The notes below the pieces were generated by a model that ran no database searches, was not told the DNA's origin, and saw only the letters and a list, made by a program, of their open reading frames with translations. Below, one piece after another: positions 39,421 through 45,471 of a stretch of DNA of 58,094 nt. The translations under genes and the position numbers were made by a program. Location: IMG/VR virus record IMGVR_UViG_3300030380_000249, positions 1-58,094 of that record; one strand, given 5' to 3'. Each line of letters begins with the position of its first letter. Positions within the stretch are counted from its first letter, which is position 1. The stretch comes from a virus.

Positions 39421-39789
39421 ATGACTATGCTTAAATTTAAAAGCAAGGAGTTTACGCGAATGATTCAGCACATGCTGAAGAGCGAGCGCAAAATTCCTTA
39501 TGTGGACGAGACCACAGATGAATATGGTCTGTGGCTTGTTAAGGATGAGGGCATCTATGTGATGTCGCCATCGCCAGAGCGTGACATTGTCAGCAAGAAC
39601 AAGTGCCATGTTATCTATGCGCGCGGATATTCTCCGCGCGTCAAGGATTTATGGGAAAAGACTCATGCGGTAAGCGGAGACGATTTCGCAGAGTTTATCC
39701 CATTGTCTGAACAACAGATGAAACGAGTCGCATTGTTCGGTGAATTGGACATTCGTCTCACAGAAACGGAGGTATCAATCTATGCCTAA
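39421..39789 (+). CDS. DUF3085-like protein (122 aa)
   Basis: The central phrase YGLWLVKDEGIYVMSPSPERD, then CHVIYARGYSPRVKDLWEKTHAVSGDDFAEFIPL resembles DUF3085 proteins ('LWLV.D.GVYLMSNG...VVYARG'). Function is unknown in that family. GGAGG precedes the ATG. The next gene begins seven bases before its stop. It belongs to the early set with its own promoter. Confidence 0.6.
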   Translation: MTMLKFKSKEFTRMIQHMLKSERKIPYVDETTDEYGLWLVKDEGIYVMSPSPERDIVSKNKCHVIYARGYSPRVKDLWEKTHAVSGDDFAEFIPLSEQQMKRVALFGELDIRLTETEVSIYA

Positions 39790-40240
39790 TTGGTGTCAGA
39801 ATGTAATCTATGTGTCCCATGAGGACGAAAACAAGATGGTGGCGTTGAAAGACGCCATCATCAATGGCGAGATGTGCGACCATATCAAACCCATGCCAGA
39901 AGCATTGAAGGATACAACATCTCCTTCAGACTCTCCTAATTGGTATGATTGGGCGTGCGATAATTGGGGCACGAAATGGGATGTCTGTTCGCCATGGGAT
40001 ACAGATGAAATCTATAGCGATGAGAATGGCGAGACATATGTGTTCAAATTCGACACAGCATGGTCGCCACCAATTCCTGTATATGATGAGATGATTAAAC
40101 AGGGATTCCATCTGGTCGCGCGTTATGTGGAATATGGTTGCGGATACCATGGCGAATATTCTGTTGATGGGGATTTCTATCACAATGAAATACAGAACGG
40201 GGATGAGATAGACGAACATCTCCAATCTGAATACGCCTAA
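39782..40240 (+). CDS. Api92/YubB ferredoxin-like protein (DUF1281 type)
   Basis: It starts MPNWCQNVIYVSHEDENKM, the sharply conserved start of Api92-like proteins (M-x-N-W-C-x-N). It continues with KPMPEAL, NWYDWACDNWGTKWDVCSP, and FKFDTAWSPPIPVYDEMIKQ, all diagnostic of the YubB ferredoxin-like fold. It has 152 residues. Found in plasmids and phages; exact role unknown. The ATG overlaps the previous gene's end, so it is translated with it. Confidence 0.85.
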   Translation: MPNWCQNVIYVSHEDENKMVALKDAIINGEMCDHIKPMPEALKDTTSPSDSPNWYDWACDNWGTKWDVCSPWDTDEIYSDENGETYVFKFDTAWSPPIPVYDEMIKQGFHLVARYVEYGCGYHGEYSVDGDFYHNEIQNGDEIDEHLQSEYA

Positions 40241-40246
40241 CAATGG

Positions 40247-40278
40247 GGAGCGCGGCAGGTGTCGCGCTCCTTCCTTTC
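40247..40278 (+). terminator. Hairpin terminator
   Basis: GGAGCGCG and CGCGCTCC form an 8-bp stem with an 8-base loop, followed by TTCCTTTCC. The T-run is broken, so it may be only moderately efficient. It comes directly after the Api92-like gene. Confidence 0.65.
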
Positions 40279-40360
40279 CTTCACCAGTCCGCAGCGGATG
40301 GGCTGGCATCCTCGAGACTCGAGTGTTATATATTAGTTATGGTCCTCCAACCATAGACGG

Positions 40361-40389
40361 CGCCCTGGGCATGGCCCAGGGCGTTTTTT
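40361..40389 (+). terminator. Rho-independent terminator
   Basis: CGCCCTGGGC and GCCCAGGGCG form a 10-bp perfect stem closing an ATG loop, followed by six T. It ends the region from 39421. No gene lies between this and the preceding hairpin. Confidence 0.85.
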
Positions 40390-40393
40390 ATTA

Positions 40394-40442
40394 GTCCCGA
40401 ATCCCGAACCCGACTCGAGGCTGCTGAACCCGAACCCGAATC
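40394..40442 (+). repeat. CCCGA(A/C) short-repeat tract 2
   Basis: Copies of CCCGAA, CCCGAC and near-variants (TCCCGAATCCCGAACCCGA, a break, then AACCCGAACCCGAATC). It lies between terminator and the next promoter, as tract 1 does. Confidence 0.7.
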
Positions 40443-40449
40443 TTTTTAT

Positions 40450-40478
40450 TTGTTTCCTGGTTGTTTTTAGCTTATATT
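40450..40478 (+). promoter_or_regulatory. Early sigma70-like promoter
   Basis: TTGTTT, 17-base spacer, TATATT, upstream of the GP88-like gene at 40506. GGAGGG serves as SD. Confidence 0.65.
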
Positions 40479-40505
40479 TAACTTGTGAACTATGGAGGGT
40501 TACAC

Positions 40506-41108
40506 ATGTTAAAAATATCAAACATGACAGGGAAACTTGCCGGATTCAAAGCGTTGAATACAAACACGCTTACAAATCCGTATTGTCAAAAAATGAATGC
40601 TGTTGATGATGACAACATCATTTGCAAACATTGCTATAGCGTTGAGATGCTAAACGGATTGCGCAAAAATTGCGCTCCATCATGGCAACGGAACAGTGAC
40701 ACGTTGTCGGGCGGGTTGATTCCTCCGCATATGTTACCGACAATCCTAGACGCATTTTTCAGGTTTTCCGGTCATGGTGAATTGATCAACATGACCATGC
40801 TGGAAAACTTCCACAACATCACGTTGCACAACCCACATTGCTCTTTTGCCTTGTGGACAAAGCGCAAGAATTTCATTCGCAAGTTTTACAGCCAGAATGA
40901 AAAGCCGGCTAATCTGATTCTGATTTACAGCAACCCGCGAATTGACGCGGTAATGAATCAGCCGCCGGAGTTTTTTGATCGGACGTTCAACAATGTCCAC
41001 AAGGACAGCGACGTTGAGCAAAACTGCACCGGCCAAAAATGCAAGGATTGCTTGCTTTGCTACACGCAAGGCAATGGCGTCACCACCATCGTTGAGGCAG
41101 TAAAATGA
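40506..41108 (+). CDS. GP88-like protein (gene product 88 family)
   Basis: This 200-residue protein has NPYCQKMNAVDDDNIICKHCYSVEMLNGLRKNCAPSWQRN, then GELINMTMLENFHNITLHNPHCSFALWTKRKNF, ANLILIYSNPRIDAVMNQPPEFFDRTFNNV, and ends ENCTGQKCKDCLLCYT. This is the conserved Cys-rich plan of GP88-type phage proteins. Conserved Cys clusters (CKHCYS, CTGQKCKDCLLC) suggest zinc or Fe-S binding. No catalytic role is established to my knowledge. The next gene overlaps by ATGA. Confidence 0.8.
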   Translation: MLKISNMTGKLAGFKALNTNTLTNPYCQKMNAVDDDNIICKHCYSVEMLNGLRKNCAPSWQRNSDTLSGGLIPPHMLPTILDAFFRFSGHGELINMTMLENFHNITLHNPHCSFALWTKRKNFIRKFYSQNEKPANLILIYSNPRIDAVMNQPPEFFDRTFNNVHKDSDVEQNCTGQKCKDCLLCYTQGNGVTTIVEAVK

Positions 41109-41374
41109 TTATTGAAACGCAACAGCAAAAGGACAGCATCATTGCTGTCCTTGAAAACATGATCGAAAACTATCACGACATGCGCGACGAGTTAGGCGAC
41201 GAGGGCGCCTATCCAAATGAAGAAGACTGCGAGATTGTCCTTGCCGACATACGCGCCGCGGGTTCGTTTCCAGTCAAACTATCGCTCCACACAACAGCCG
41301 AAGACATGTATCTCACAGCGTGGGAACAATACAACGAGTGCCGCGAGCACTGGCACGAGGTGATCACATGGTAA
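41105..41374 (+). CDS. Early hypothetical protein (89 aa)
   Basis: It reads MIIETQQQKDSIIAVLENMIENYHDMRDELGDEGAYPNEEDCEIVLADIRAAGSFPVKLSLHTTAEDMYLTAWEQYNECREHWHEVITW. The protein is helical and acidic. It overlaps the GP88-like gene by four bases (ATGA) and the next by seven. Likely made from the promoter at 40450. Function is unknown. Confidence 0.55.
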   Translation: MIIETQQQKDSIIAVLENMIENYHDMRDELGDEGAYPNEEDCEIVLADIRAAGSFPVKLSLHTTAEDMYLTAWEQYNECREHWHEVITW

Positions 41375-41526
41375 AACCAGCAATGACAAAAGAAGATATC
41401 ATCATGCACATAAAGCACATTGTCGTTGAGCAATGCGAAAAGGAACCAGAAGATCGGGATTGGTTCGCAGCCTTTGGCGCCCTAATCGACAAGATCGAAG
41501 ACAGCATAAAGGAGGAGGAGGCCTAG
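41368..41526 (+). CDS. Early small protein (52 aa)
   Basis: It starts MVKPAMTKEDIIMHIKHIVVEQCEKEPEDRDWFAAFGALIDKIEDSIKEEEA. The ATG at 41368 overlaps the preceding TAA (ATGGTAA) and follows GAGGTG. A longer upstream frame exists but is inside the previous gene. Highly charged helical protein, acidic C-terminus. Its stop lies in a perfect 20-bp palindrome and overlaps the convergent gene's stop. Confidence 0.55.
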   Translation: MVKPAMTKEDIIMHIKHIVVEQCEKEPEDRDWFAAFGALIDKIEDSIKEEEA

Positions 41527-41534
41527 GCCTCCTC
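41515..41534. repeat. Perfect 20-bp palindrome at convergent gene ends
   Basis: GAGGAGGCCTAGGCCTCCTC reads the same on both strands. The central CTAG contains the stop codons of both genes, so both proteins end Glu-Glu-Ala. With no spacer it cannot form a normal terminator hairpin (only 3-4 loop bases by breaking the centre), but it may act as a protein site. Confidence 0.7.
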
Positions 41535-42032
41535 TACCTCGAGCCCAGGTTGCTGTGACCCTGGTACTGGCGCCCCAGTCCCTAGCTCCCCTAGAGCTGG
41601 ATCCCCGAATCCCGAATCCCGAAGTCCCGATAGCACTGACTCTAGGTACCCGACCCCCGCCTCCCGAATCGCGTCCCATAAGATCGACCCCGAACCCCGA
41701 AACTCGGCCCCAGCTGCCAGTCCCGACTTGGCTACGTCCAAGGCTCTCGCGCCCCGAAACAAAAATAGCTCGCCCGAAGAGAGGTGCTTAACCAAGATGA
41801 ATGACAAGCCGCCCGAACGAGAATAGGCGGTATTCCACGCTATTTGCTGTGGAGATATTCTGACACTGTTGTTTTTTGTTGTTTTTAATTCTAACCAAAA
41901 CACAAGCCCTGACCATGCTACATGTACGTCAGGTACGCCGCCACCATGGCGGTTTTCGATTCGGGTTGTATGACAGTTACTCGGCAGGTTCCTGCGAATG
42001 GTGTTCCAAAAGTTCGCCTCCGGTGTCGGCAT
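41523..42032 (-). CDS. VRR-NUC-like nuclease with repeat-encoded tail
   Basis: This 169-residue protein has a restriction-endonuclease-fold core: GGGVPDVHVAWSGLVFWLELKTTKNNSVRISPQQIAWNTAYSRSGGLSFILV. The catalytic set is D in VPDVH, E-x-K in ELKTT and Q in SPQQ, as in VRR-NUC proteins (Holliday-junction or structure-specific nucleases). After residue 105 the sequence becomes low-complexity (SGLRDSGFGDPALG) because the CCCGAA-type repeats are translated. The ATG at 42032 follows GGAGG by six bases. It overlaps TerS by 56 bases. Confidence 0.75.
   Translation of the reverse strand: MPTPEANFWNTIRRNLPSNCHTTRIENRHGGGVPDVHVAWSGLVFWLELKTTKNNSVRISPQQIAWNTAYSRSGGLSFILVKHLSSGELFLFRGARALDVAKSGLAAGAEFRGSGSILWDAIREAGVGYLESVLSGLRDSGFGDPALGELGTGAPVPGSQQPGLEVEEA
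41605..41765 (+). repeat. CCCGA(A/C) short-repeat tract 3 (inside the nuclease gene)
   Basis: CCCCGAATCCCGAATCCCGAAGTCCCGA, then scattered CCCGAATC, CCCCGAACCCCGAAAC, CCCGAC and CCCGAAAC. It is the coding DNA for the C-terminal tail of the nuclease and is the longest of the three tracts. Confidence 0.65.
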
Positions 42033-42534
42033 CAACTACCTCCGTATATTCACCCTCAATGAACGCCTGCGGATACTCGCGCCGGAGCTGATTCAAACGA
42101 GAGGTGATCTCTTCACGCGACAGATCGTCTAGCTGATGAATGTTCTCTCGCCTATCCACTGTCAAGCCACCAAGTGCAGAGCGAATCTTTTCAGCATTGA
42201 TTGCAGCTGAGAATTGACCTGCCTCCTCGGCGCCAGACGATAATTCATGAAGACGTTTAAGCTGACCCATCACGGTCACGCCATAACGGCGTTCTCGTTC
42301 TTCACGAAGTTCTTGTATGTAATCGGTGAGGTGAGGAAACTTTTTGCCGGCTAACAGGTGCCCAGCAATAGAGGCTGCTGAGTTGGATGCATAGCCTGCC
42401 TTTCGGGCACATTCAGCGTTGGAATAGATGCCTTCAACATAGTGCCGAGCGAACTCACGCTGACGCTGGGTCAATTTGCGTCCAGTCTCGGCCTCAATGT
42501 CATCTGCAAGAATGTCTGTCTTCTTGTTACACAT
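41977..42534 (-). CDS. Terminase small subunit (TerS)
   Basis: This 185-residue protein starts with LTQRQREFARHYVEGIYSNAECARKAGYASNSAASIAGHLLAGKKFPHLTDYIQELREERERRYGVT, the HTH and helical core of Terminase_2-type small subunits. A coiled middle and acidic C-terminus follow. TerS binds the packaging site and hands DNA to TerL. It is about 6.4 kb from TerL and surrounded by early genes on the other strand, which is unusual. Its own promoter and the 9-bp repeats lie directly upstream. Confidence 0.87.
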   Translation of the reverse strand: MCNKKTDILADDIEAETGRKLTQRQREFARHYVEGIYSNAECARKAGYASNSAASIAGHLLAGKKFPHLTDYIQELREERERRYGVTVMGQLKRLHELSSGAEEAGQFSAAINAEKIRSALGGLTVDRRENIHQLDDLSREEITSRLNQLRREYPQAFIEGEYTEVVDADTGGELLEHHSQEPAE

Positions 42535-42631
42535 GTCACACTACTACCCCATAAAAACGCTGTTTTGAAGCCCTTTTGAAAAAAGGCATTTTACCTGGAT
42601 TTTGAGATGTTGTCCTATAGTGTCTCCATAC

Positions 42632-42731
42632 TGTGACAAGTGTGCCAAAAATGCTTAGAAGTGTGCCAAAGAAAACTCCTTGCTCCGCCTTGTGTTGAGA
42701 GGTTCTTGTCACACTTGTCACACTTGTCACA
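42632..42731 (-). repeat. 9-bp repeat array upstream of terS
   Basis: Three perfect tandem copies of CTTGTCACA (42705-42731), one exact inverted copy TGTGACAAG (42632-42640), and two inverted variants TGTGCCAAA (42641-42649 and 42662-42670). An AT-rich tract follows at 42736-42764. The set could be TerS-binding (pac-like), iteron/origin-like, or a repressor site. The layout alone does not decide. Confidence 0.65.
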
Positions 42732-42735
42732 CCCT

Positions 42736-42764
42736 ATTCTAAAAAATTTTAAAAACTTTTTTCC
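42736..42764. other. AT-rich tract beside the 9-bp repeats
   Basis: About 29 bases with almost only A/T, including AAAAAATTTTAAAAA and a T run, directly beside the repeat array. An unwinding element or UP element for the promoter at 42815 are both possible. With the repeats this covers the only 300-base gap in the middle of the window (42535-42872), where no plausible gene is seen. Confidence 0.5.
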
Positions 42765-42814
42765 AGCAAAAACACTGTACCAAACGTGACAAACGAGACA
42801 CGGTTCTTATGTTG

Positions 42815-42842
42815 TTGCATGCTGTCTCGCTCTGTGTATAAT
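42815..42842 (+). promoter_or_regulatory. Early sigma70-like promoter
   Basis: TTGCAT, 16-base spacer, TATAAT, with GTTGCATGCTGTCTC shared with the control region at 37967. It is followed by the SD GGAGG and the gene at 42873. It would drive the second early block. Confidence 0.75.
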
Positions 42843-42872
42843 AACAATTAAATATCAGTCTTGGAGGACGTT

Positions 42873-43052
42873 ATGGAAGTACAGCAAAGAATTGAGGTCC
42901 AAGGTTCACGGATCGAATACGTTGTATACTGTGACTGGTGCGCCGGTCATGGGTACGAGCCAACGCCTTATGGTGATGTCGTAGATTGCGACAAGTGTCA
43001 GGGCACATGTGTAAAGTTTCGTCATGTAATGGAGGAAGACAATGGGAACTAG
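42873..43052 (+). CDS. Small DnaJ-type zinc-finger protein (59 aa)
   Basis: The sequence is MEVQQRIEVQGSRIEYVVYCDWCAGHGYEPTPYGDVVDCDKCQGTCVKF. CxxCxGxG and CxxCxGxC repeats, separated by 14 residues, match one zinc module of the DnaJ central domain. ATG at 42873 follows GGAGG; a TTG twelve bases earlier lies in the SD. HMO-2011-type phages are known to carry a DnaJ-like zinc domain within another gene. Role unknown; a chaperone-like or nucleic-acid scaffold is possible. Confidence 0.75.
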   Translation: MEVQQRIEVQGSRIEYVVYCDWCAGHGYEPTPYGDVVDCDKCQGTCVKFRHVMEEDNGN

Positions 43053-43452
43053 AGCGATTTACATCTTTGAGGATGAGAATGAAGAAGTGTGGGCATACAA
43101 GCATTATGACAACTACCCACGCGGTGCGGCTGATTTCATTGAGAATGCCAAGGAGTTCGCATGGGAGTTGCCACGTTTTGAGGCTGACGAATTTGCTGCG
43201 GCGTTTGTTGCGGCGAACAAGAATCGGCGAGGCGGCGAGGTTCGTTTGGTGAATGCCTTGTTCAAGGATCGTGATGAGATGTTGGAGGCCAATCATTGGT
43301 GTGACTATCATTATGTGATCTCAAAGCATAACAGCCAAGATTTGTGGGTTGAGATTTGGCAGATGCGTGACACTTGGAATTGGGTTCTGATTGACGAGCT
43401 TACACATACTGAAATGAAGGAGAAATACGGTGAACGTGCTATCGCTATTTGA
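43042..43452 (+). CDS. Conserved phage protein MGTRAxYxF family (136 aa)
   Basis: It starts MGTRAIYIFEDENEEVWAYKHYDNYPRGAADFIENAKEFAWELPRFEADEFAAAFVAANK. The 'YKHYDNYPxGA ... AW.LPRFEADEFAAAFVAANK' phrase is widely conserved in phage genomes. C-terminus: YHYVISKHNSQDLWVEIW and NWVLIDELTHTEM. Function is unknown. It overlaps the previous gene by eleven bases and the methyltransferase by 23. Confidence 0.65.
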   Translation: MGTRAIYIFEDENEEVWAYKHYDNYPRGAADFIENAKEFAWELPRFEADEFAAAFVAANKNRRGGEVRLVNALFKDRDEMLEANHWCDYHYVISKHNSQDLWVEIWQMRDTWNWVLIDELTHTEMKEKYGERAIAI

Positions 43453-44512
43453 CGGAATGTCATGTGGGAGGCTGGCCTTGGAAAGGGCTGGCTTTCCTAT
43501 CACCAACTACTTTGCCAGCGAGATTGACAAGTATGCGATTGAGGTGGCGAGGGCCAACTATCCTGACACGGTGCATCTGGGTGATGTGACCACAGTGGGT
43601 ACAAAACATGGTCGTCTTTTTTATGAGGATGAAAACGGTGTTGGGTGTGGCGCGGACATTGATCTGCTGATTGGCGGCTCGCCTTGTCAGGGATTTTCGT
43701 TTGCTGGCAAGCAACTCAACTTTGACGACCCGCGTTCCAAGCTCTTCTTTGAGTTCGTGCGGCTGTTGAAAGCGTTGAAGCCAAAGTATTTCCTGTTGGA
43801 GAACGTCAATATGAAGAAAGAATATCAGGACGTTATATCTGACCTTCTGGGATGCAAGCCTGTGGACATCAACTCAAACCGTGTAAGCGCGCAGAATCGG
43901 CGCCGTTTGTATTGGACGAACATTCCAGTCAAGTCTTTGCCGGAGAACAAGCATGTCTATTTGAAGGACATCTTGGAGGATGGGTTCACGGATCGGGATA
44001 AGTCGCATTGCATTGACGCGAACTACTTCAAGGGCGGCAATCTGAAATCGTATTTTCAGAAGAACCGCCGCCAGCTTGTGTTTGATTTTGACGATCAGAC
44101 GGAAGACGGATTGCAGTTGGCTGGCGAGGCAGACCTAAAGGGTCACGGCTACAATCGCCGCGTCTATCATCCGGATGGCAAAGCACCAAGTTTGTGTGCG
44201 GCATCTGGTGGCAATCTGGAGCCTAAGATTCTTCAAGTTGCGAGGGGCAAGAACCAAGGCGGCATCAAGGCGGACGATGGGAAGGTTCCCACGTTGAGCG
44301 GATCGTCATGGGAGCATAACAATTTCTTGGCAGTTGACGGTATGAAGTGGCGCAAGCTCACGCCCGTTGAATGTGAGCGATTGCAGACCGTGCCGGATGG
44401 ATACACGGATCATGTGTCGAACACCCAGCGTTATCGGATGTTAGGCAACGGCTGGACCGTTGATGTGATCTGTCATTTGCTGGAGGGCATGAGGGATGTT
44501 GCCCATCAGTAG
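43430..44512 (+). CDS. DNA cytosine-C5 methyltransferase
   Basis: This 360-residue protein transfers methyl from SAM to C5 of cytosine in DNA. Motif I LSLFDGMSCGRLALERAG (residues 4-21), motif IV GGSPCQGFSF with catalytic C86, motif VI FLLENV (E124), motif VIII QNRRRLYW (residue 155), IX-X RKLTPVECERLQTVPDGYTDHV and RYRMLGNGWTV. All main motifs are intact, so it should be active. No restriction enzyme gene adjoins. It may protect phage DNA from host restriction. The ATG overlaps the previous gene by 23 bases. Confidence 0.92.
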   Translation: MNVLSLFDGMSCGRLALERAGFPITNYFASEIDKYAIEVARANYPDTVHLGDVTTVGTKHGRLFYEDENGVGCGADIDLLIGGSPCQGFSFAGKQLNFDDPRSKLFFEFVRLLKALKPKYFLLENVNMKKEYQDVISDLLGCKPVDINSNRVSAQNRRRLYWTNIPVKSLPENKHVYLKDILEDGFTDRDKSHCIDANYFKGGNLKSYFQKNRRQLVFDFDDQTEDGLQLAGEADLKGHGYNRRVYHPDGKAPSLCAASGGNLEPKILQVARGKNQGGIKADDGKVPTLSGSSWEHNNFLAVDGMKWRKLTPVECERLQTVPDGYTDHVSNTQRYRMLGNGWTVDVICHLLEGMRDVAHQ

Positions 44513-44699
44513 GTGCCACAAGTGTGGCGAGAAGGCTGATGCAAAGGATGGTAACGATCTGCTTTGCACAGAATGTTGGTTCAAAATCTACGGAGGTAGA
44601 AATGGGAAAAGTAAAAGCATGGGTCATGAACATGGAGGAGGACGCCATCGACATGACCGTGGAAGCATGGTGCGAGAAGCATGGAGAAAGTCTGATTGA
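44496..44699 (+). CDS. Small zinc-ribbon protein (67 aa)
   Basis: CHKCGEKADAKDGNDLLCTECWF is a clean CxxC-15-CxxC ribbon near the N-terminus, followed by a His/Arg/Gly-rich tail. The gene overlaps the methyltransferase end by 17 bases and its tail overlaps the next gene in another frame by 98 bases. The ribbon argues for a real gene; the tail may be frame shadow. Confidence 0.55.
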   Translation: MLPISRCHKCGEKADAKDGNDLLCTECWFKIYGGRNGKSKSMGHEHGGGRHRHDRGSMVREAWRKSD

Positions 44700-44781
44700 G
44701 CTTTACCATGAGACGCGGCGCAAGCATGCAGGTTTGATCAACGAAGGACCGGACGGTCCACCGGAGGATGATGATGAGTGA
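44602..44781 (+). CDS. Hypothetical acidic early protein (59 aa)
   Basis: It reads MGKVKAWVMNMEEDAIDMTVEAWCEKHGESLIELYHETRRKHAGLINEGPDGPPEDDDE. GGAGG with six-base spacing precedes the ATG at 44602. One Cys, a helical acid-rich C-terminus. Similar small proteins follow methyltransferases in some phages, but I do not recognise a family. Confidence 0.55.
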   Translation: MGKVKAWVMNMEEDAIDMTVEAWCEKHGESLIELYHETRRKHAGLINEGPDGPPEDDDE

Positions 44782-45058
44782 CATGGACTGGACATTGAGC
44801 TTCCTGTCGGAGGTGGCAGGTCAGATCACAACGTCATCAGGTGAGGGCAGCACGACACGTTTGTTTGCGTGGGCATCTCCGGAGGTGGCTAATTATTGGC
44901 TGTTTTACATTGTGGATGACAACGGAAAACAGGTTGTGAGGATTGTGTCATTCATTGCTCCGCACCCGCAGTTGTATTCTGTGATTGGTTACTGCAAGTA
45001 CCATGGCATTCAATGTGAGGTGGACGAGAGTCTGCCGGAGGAGGATGACGATGAGTAG
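44774..45058 (+). CDS. Hypothetical early protein (94 aa)
   Basis: It reads MSDMDWTLSFLSEVAGQITTSSGEGSTTRLFAWASPEVANYWLFYIVDDNGKQVVRIVSFIAPHPQLYSVIGYCKYHGIQCEVDESLPEEDDDE. It looks like a small alpha/beta globular protein with an acidic C-terminus. The ATG overlaps the preceding stop, after GGAGG. Function is unknown. Confidence 0.6.
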   Translation: MSDMDWTLSFLSEVAGQITTSSGEGSTTRLFAWASPEVANYWLFYIVDDNGKQVVRIVSFIAPHPQLYSVIGYCKYHGIQCEVDESLPEEDDDE

Positions 45059-45278
45059 AGTTCATGGGAGTCCGGCGGATCGCGGCTCGGCGGACGCATA
45101 TTATAGGCGCCGTCCTGCTCCGCATTACGATCAGGTGCAGGAAAACGGATCGATGAAGCGCATCGAGCGCGAGGATATGACGGACGAGCAGGTCCAAGAT
45201 TACCTCCGCGCCTATGAAAACGAGGATGACCGCAAGGATTGGGGCGGTCCAGAGCTGGAGGACAACTATGATAGTTAA
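45051..45278 (+). CDS. Small SPADRGSADAYYxR family protein (75 aa)
   Basis: The start MSRVHGSPADRGSADAYYRRRPAPHYDQV and the end MTDEQVQDYLRAYENEDDRKDWGG match a common phage hypothetical ('SPxDRGxADAxYxR ... EYLAGY.....KDWG'). No catalytic motif. ATG at 45051 overlaps the preceding TAG, and the next gene begins inside its end. Function is unknown. Confidence 0.65.
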   Translation: MSRVHGSPADRGSADAYYRRRPAPHYDQVQENGSMKRIEREDMTDEQVQDYLRAYENEDDRKDWGGPELEDNYDS

Positions 45279-45471
45279 GGCAATGGCCTTGGTGTGCACG
45301 GTGTTCGCAGGCGGTGAGAGCAAATGCGAGACCGAATTTTATCATCGCACATTCGATAGCGTGCAGGCTTGTACGACGCAGCTGACTCAGTGGCGGTTTT
45401 ATGAACTGCCTCGGAACAAGAAGATTGTTCTGGATGATTGTGTGATAACAAGCTATAAACATGAAGAATGA
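45268..45471 (+). CDS. Small exported Cys protein (67 aa)
   Basis: The N-terminus MIVKAMALVCTVFAGGES looks like a short signal or anchor. The rest, KCETEFYHRTFDSVQACTTQLTQWRFYELPRNKKIVLDDCVITSYKHEE, holds three Cys that could pair. The layout matches the late protein at 30586. The gene overlaps both neighbours. Probably periplasmic or membrane associated. Confidence 0.55.
   Translation: MIVKAMALVCTVFAGGESKCETEFYHRTFDSVQACTTQLTQWRFYELPRNKKIVLDDCVITSYKHEE

Noticed and set aside
42536-42730. 64-codon minus-strand frame in the repeat region
   Set aside because: Its N-terminus is only the translation of the 9-bp repeats (TSVTSVT). No SD, and it has the composition of non-coding DNA.
42705-42731. 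CRISPR-like tandem repeat
   Set aside because: The unit is 9 bases with no spacers and no cas genes.
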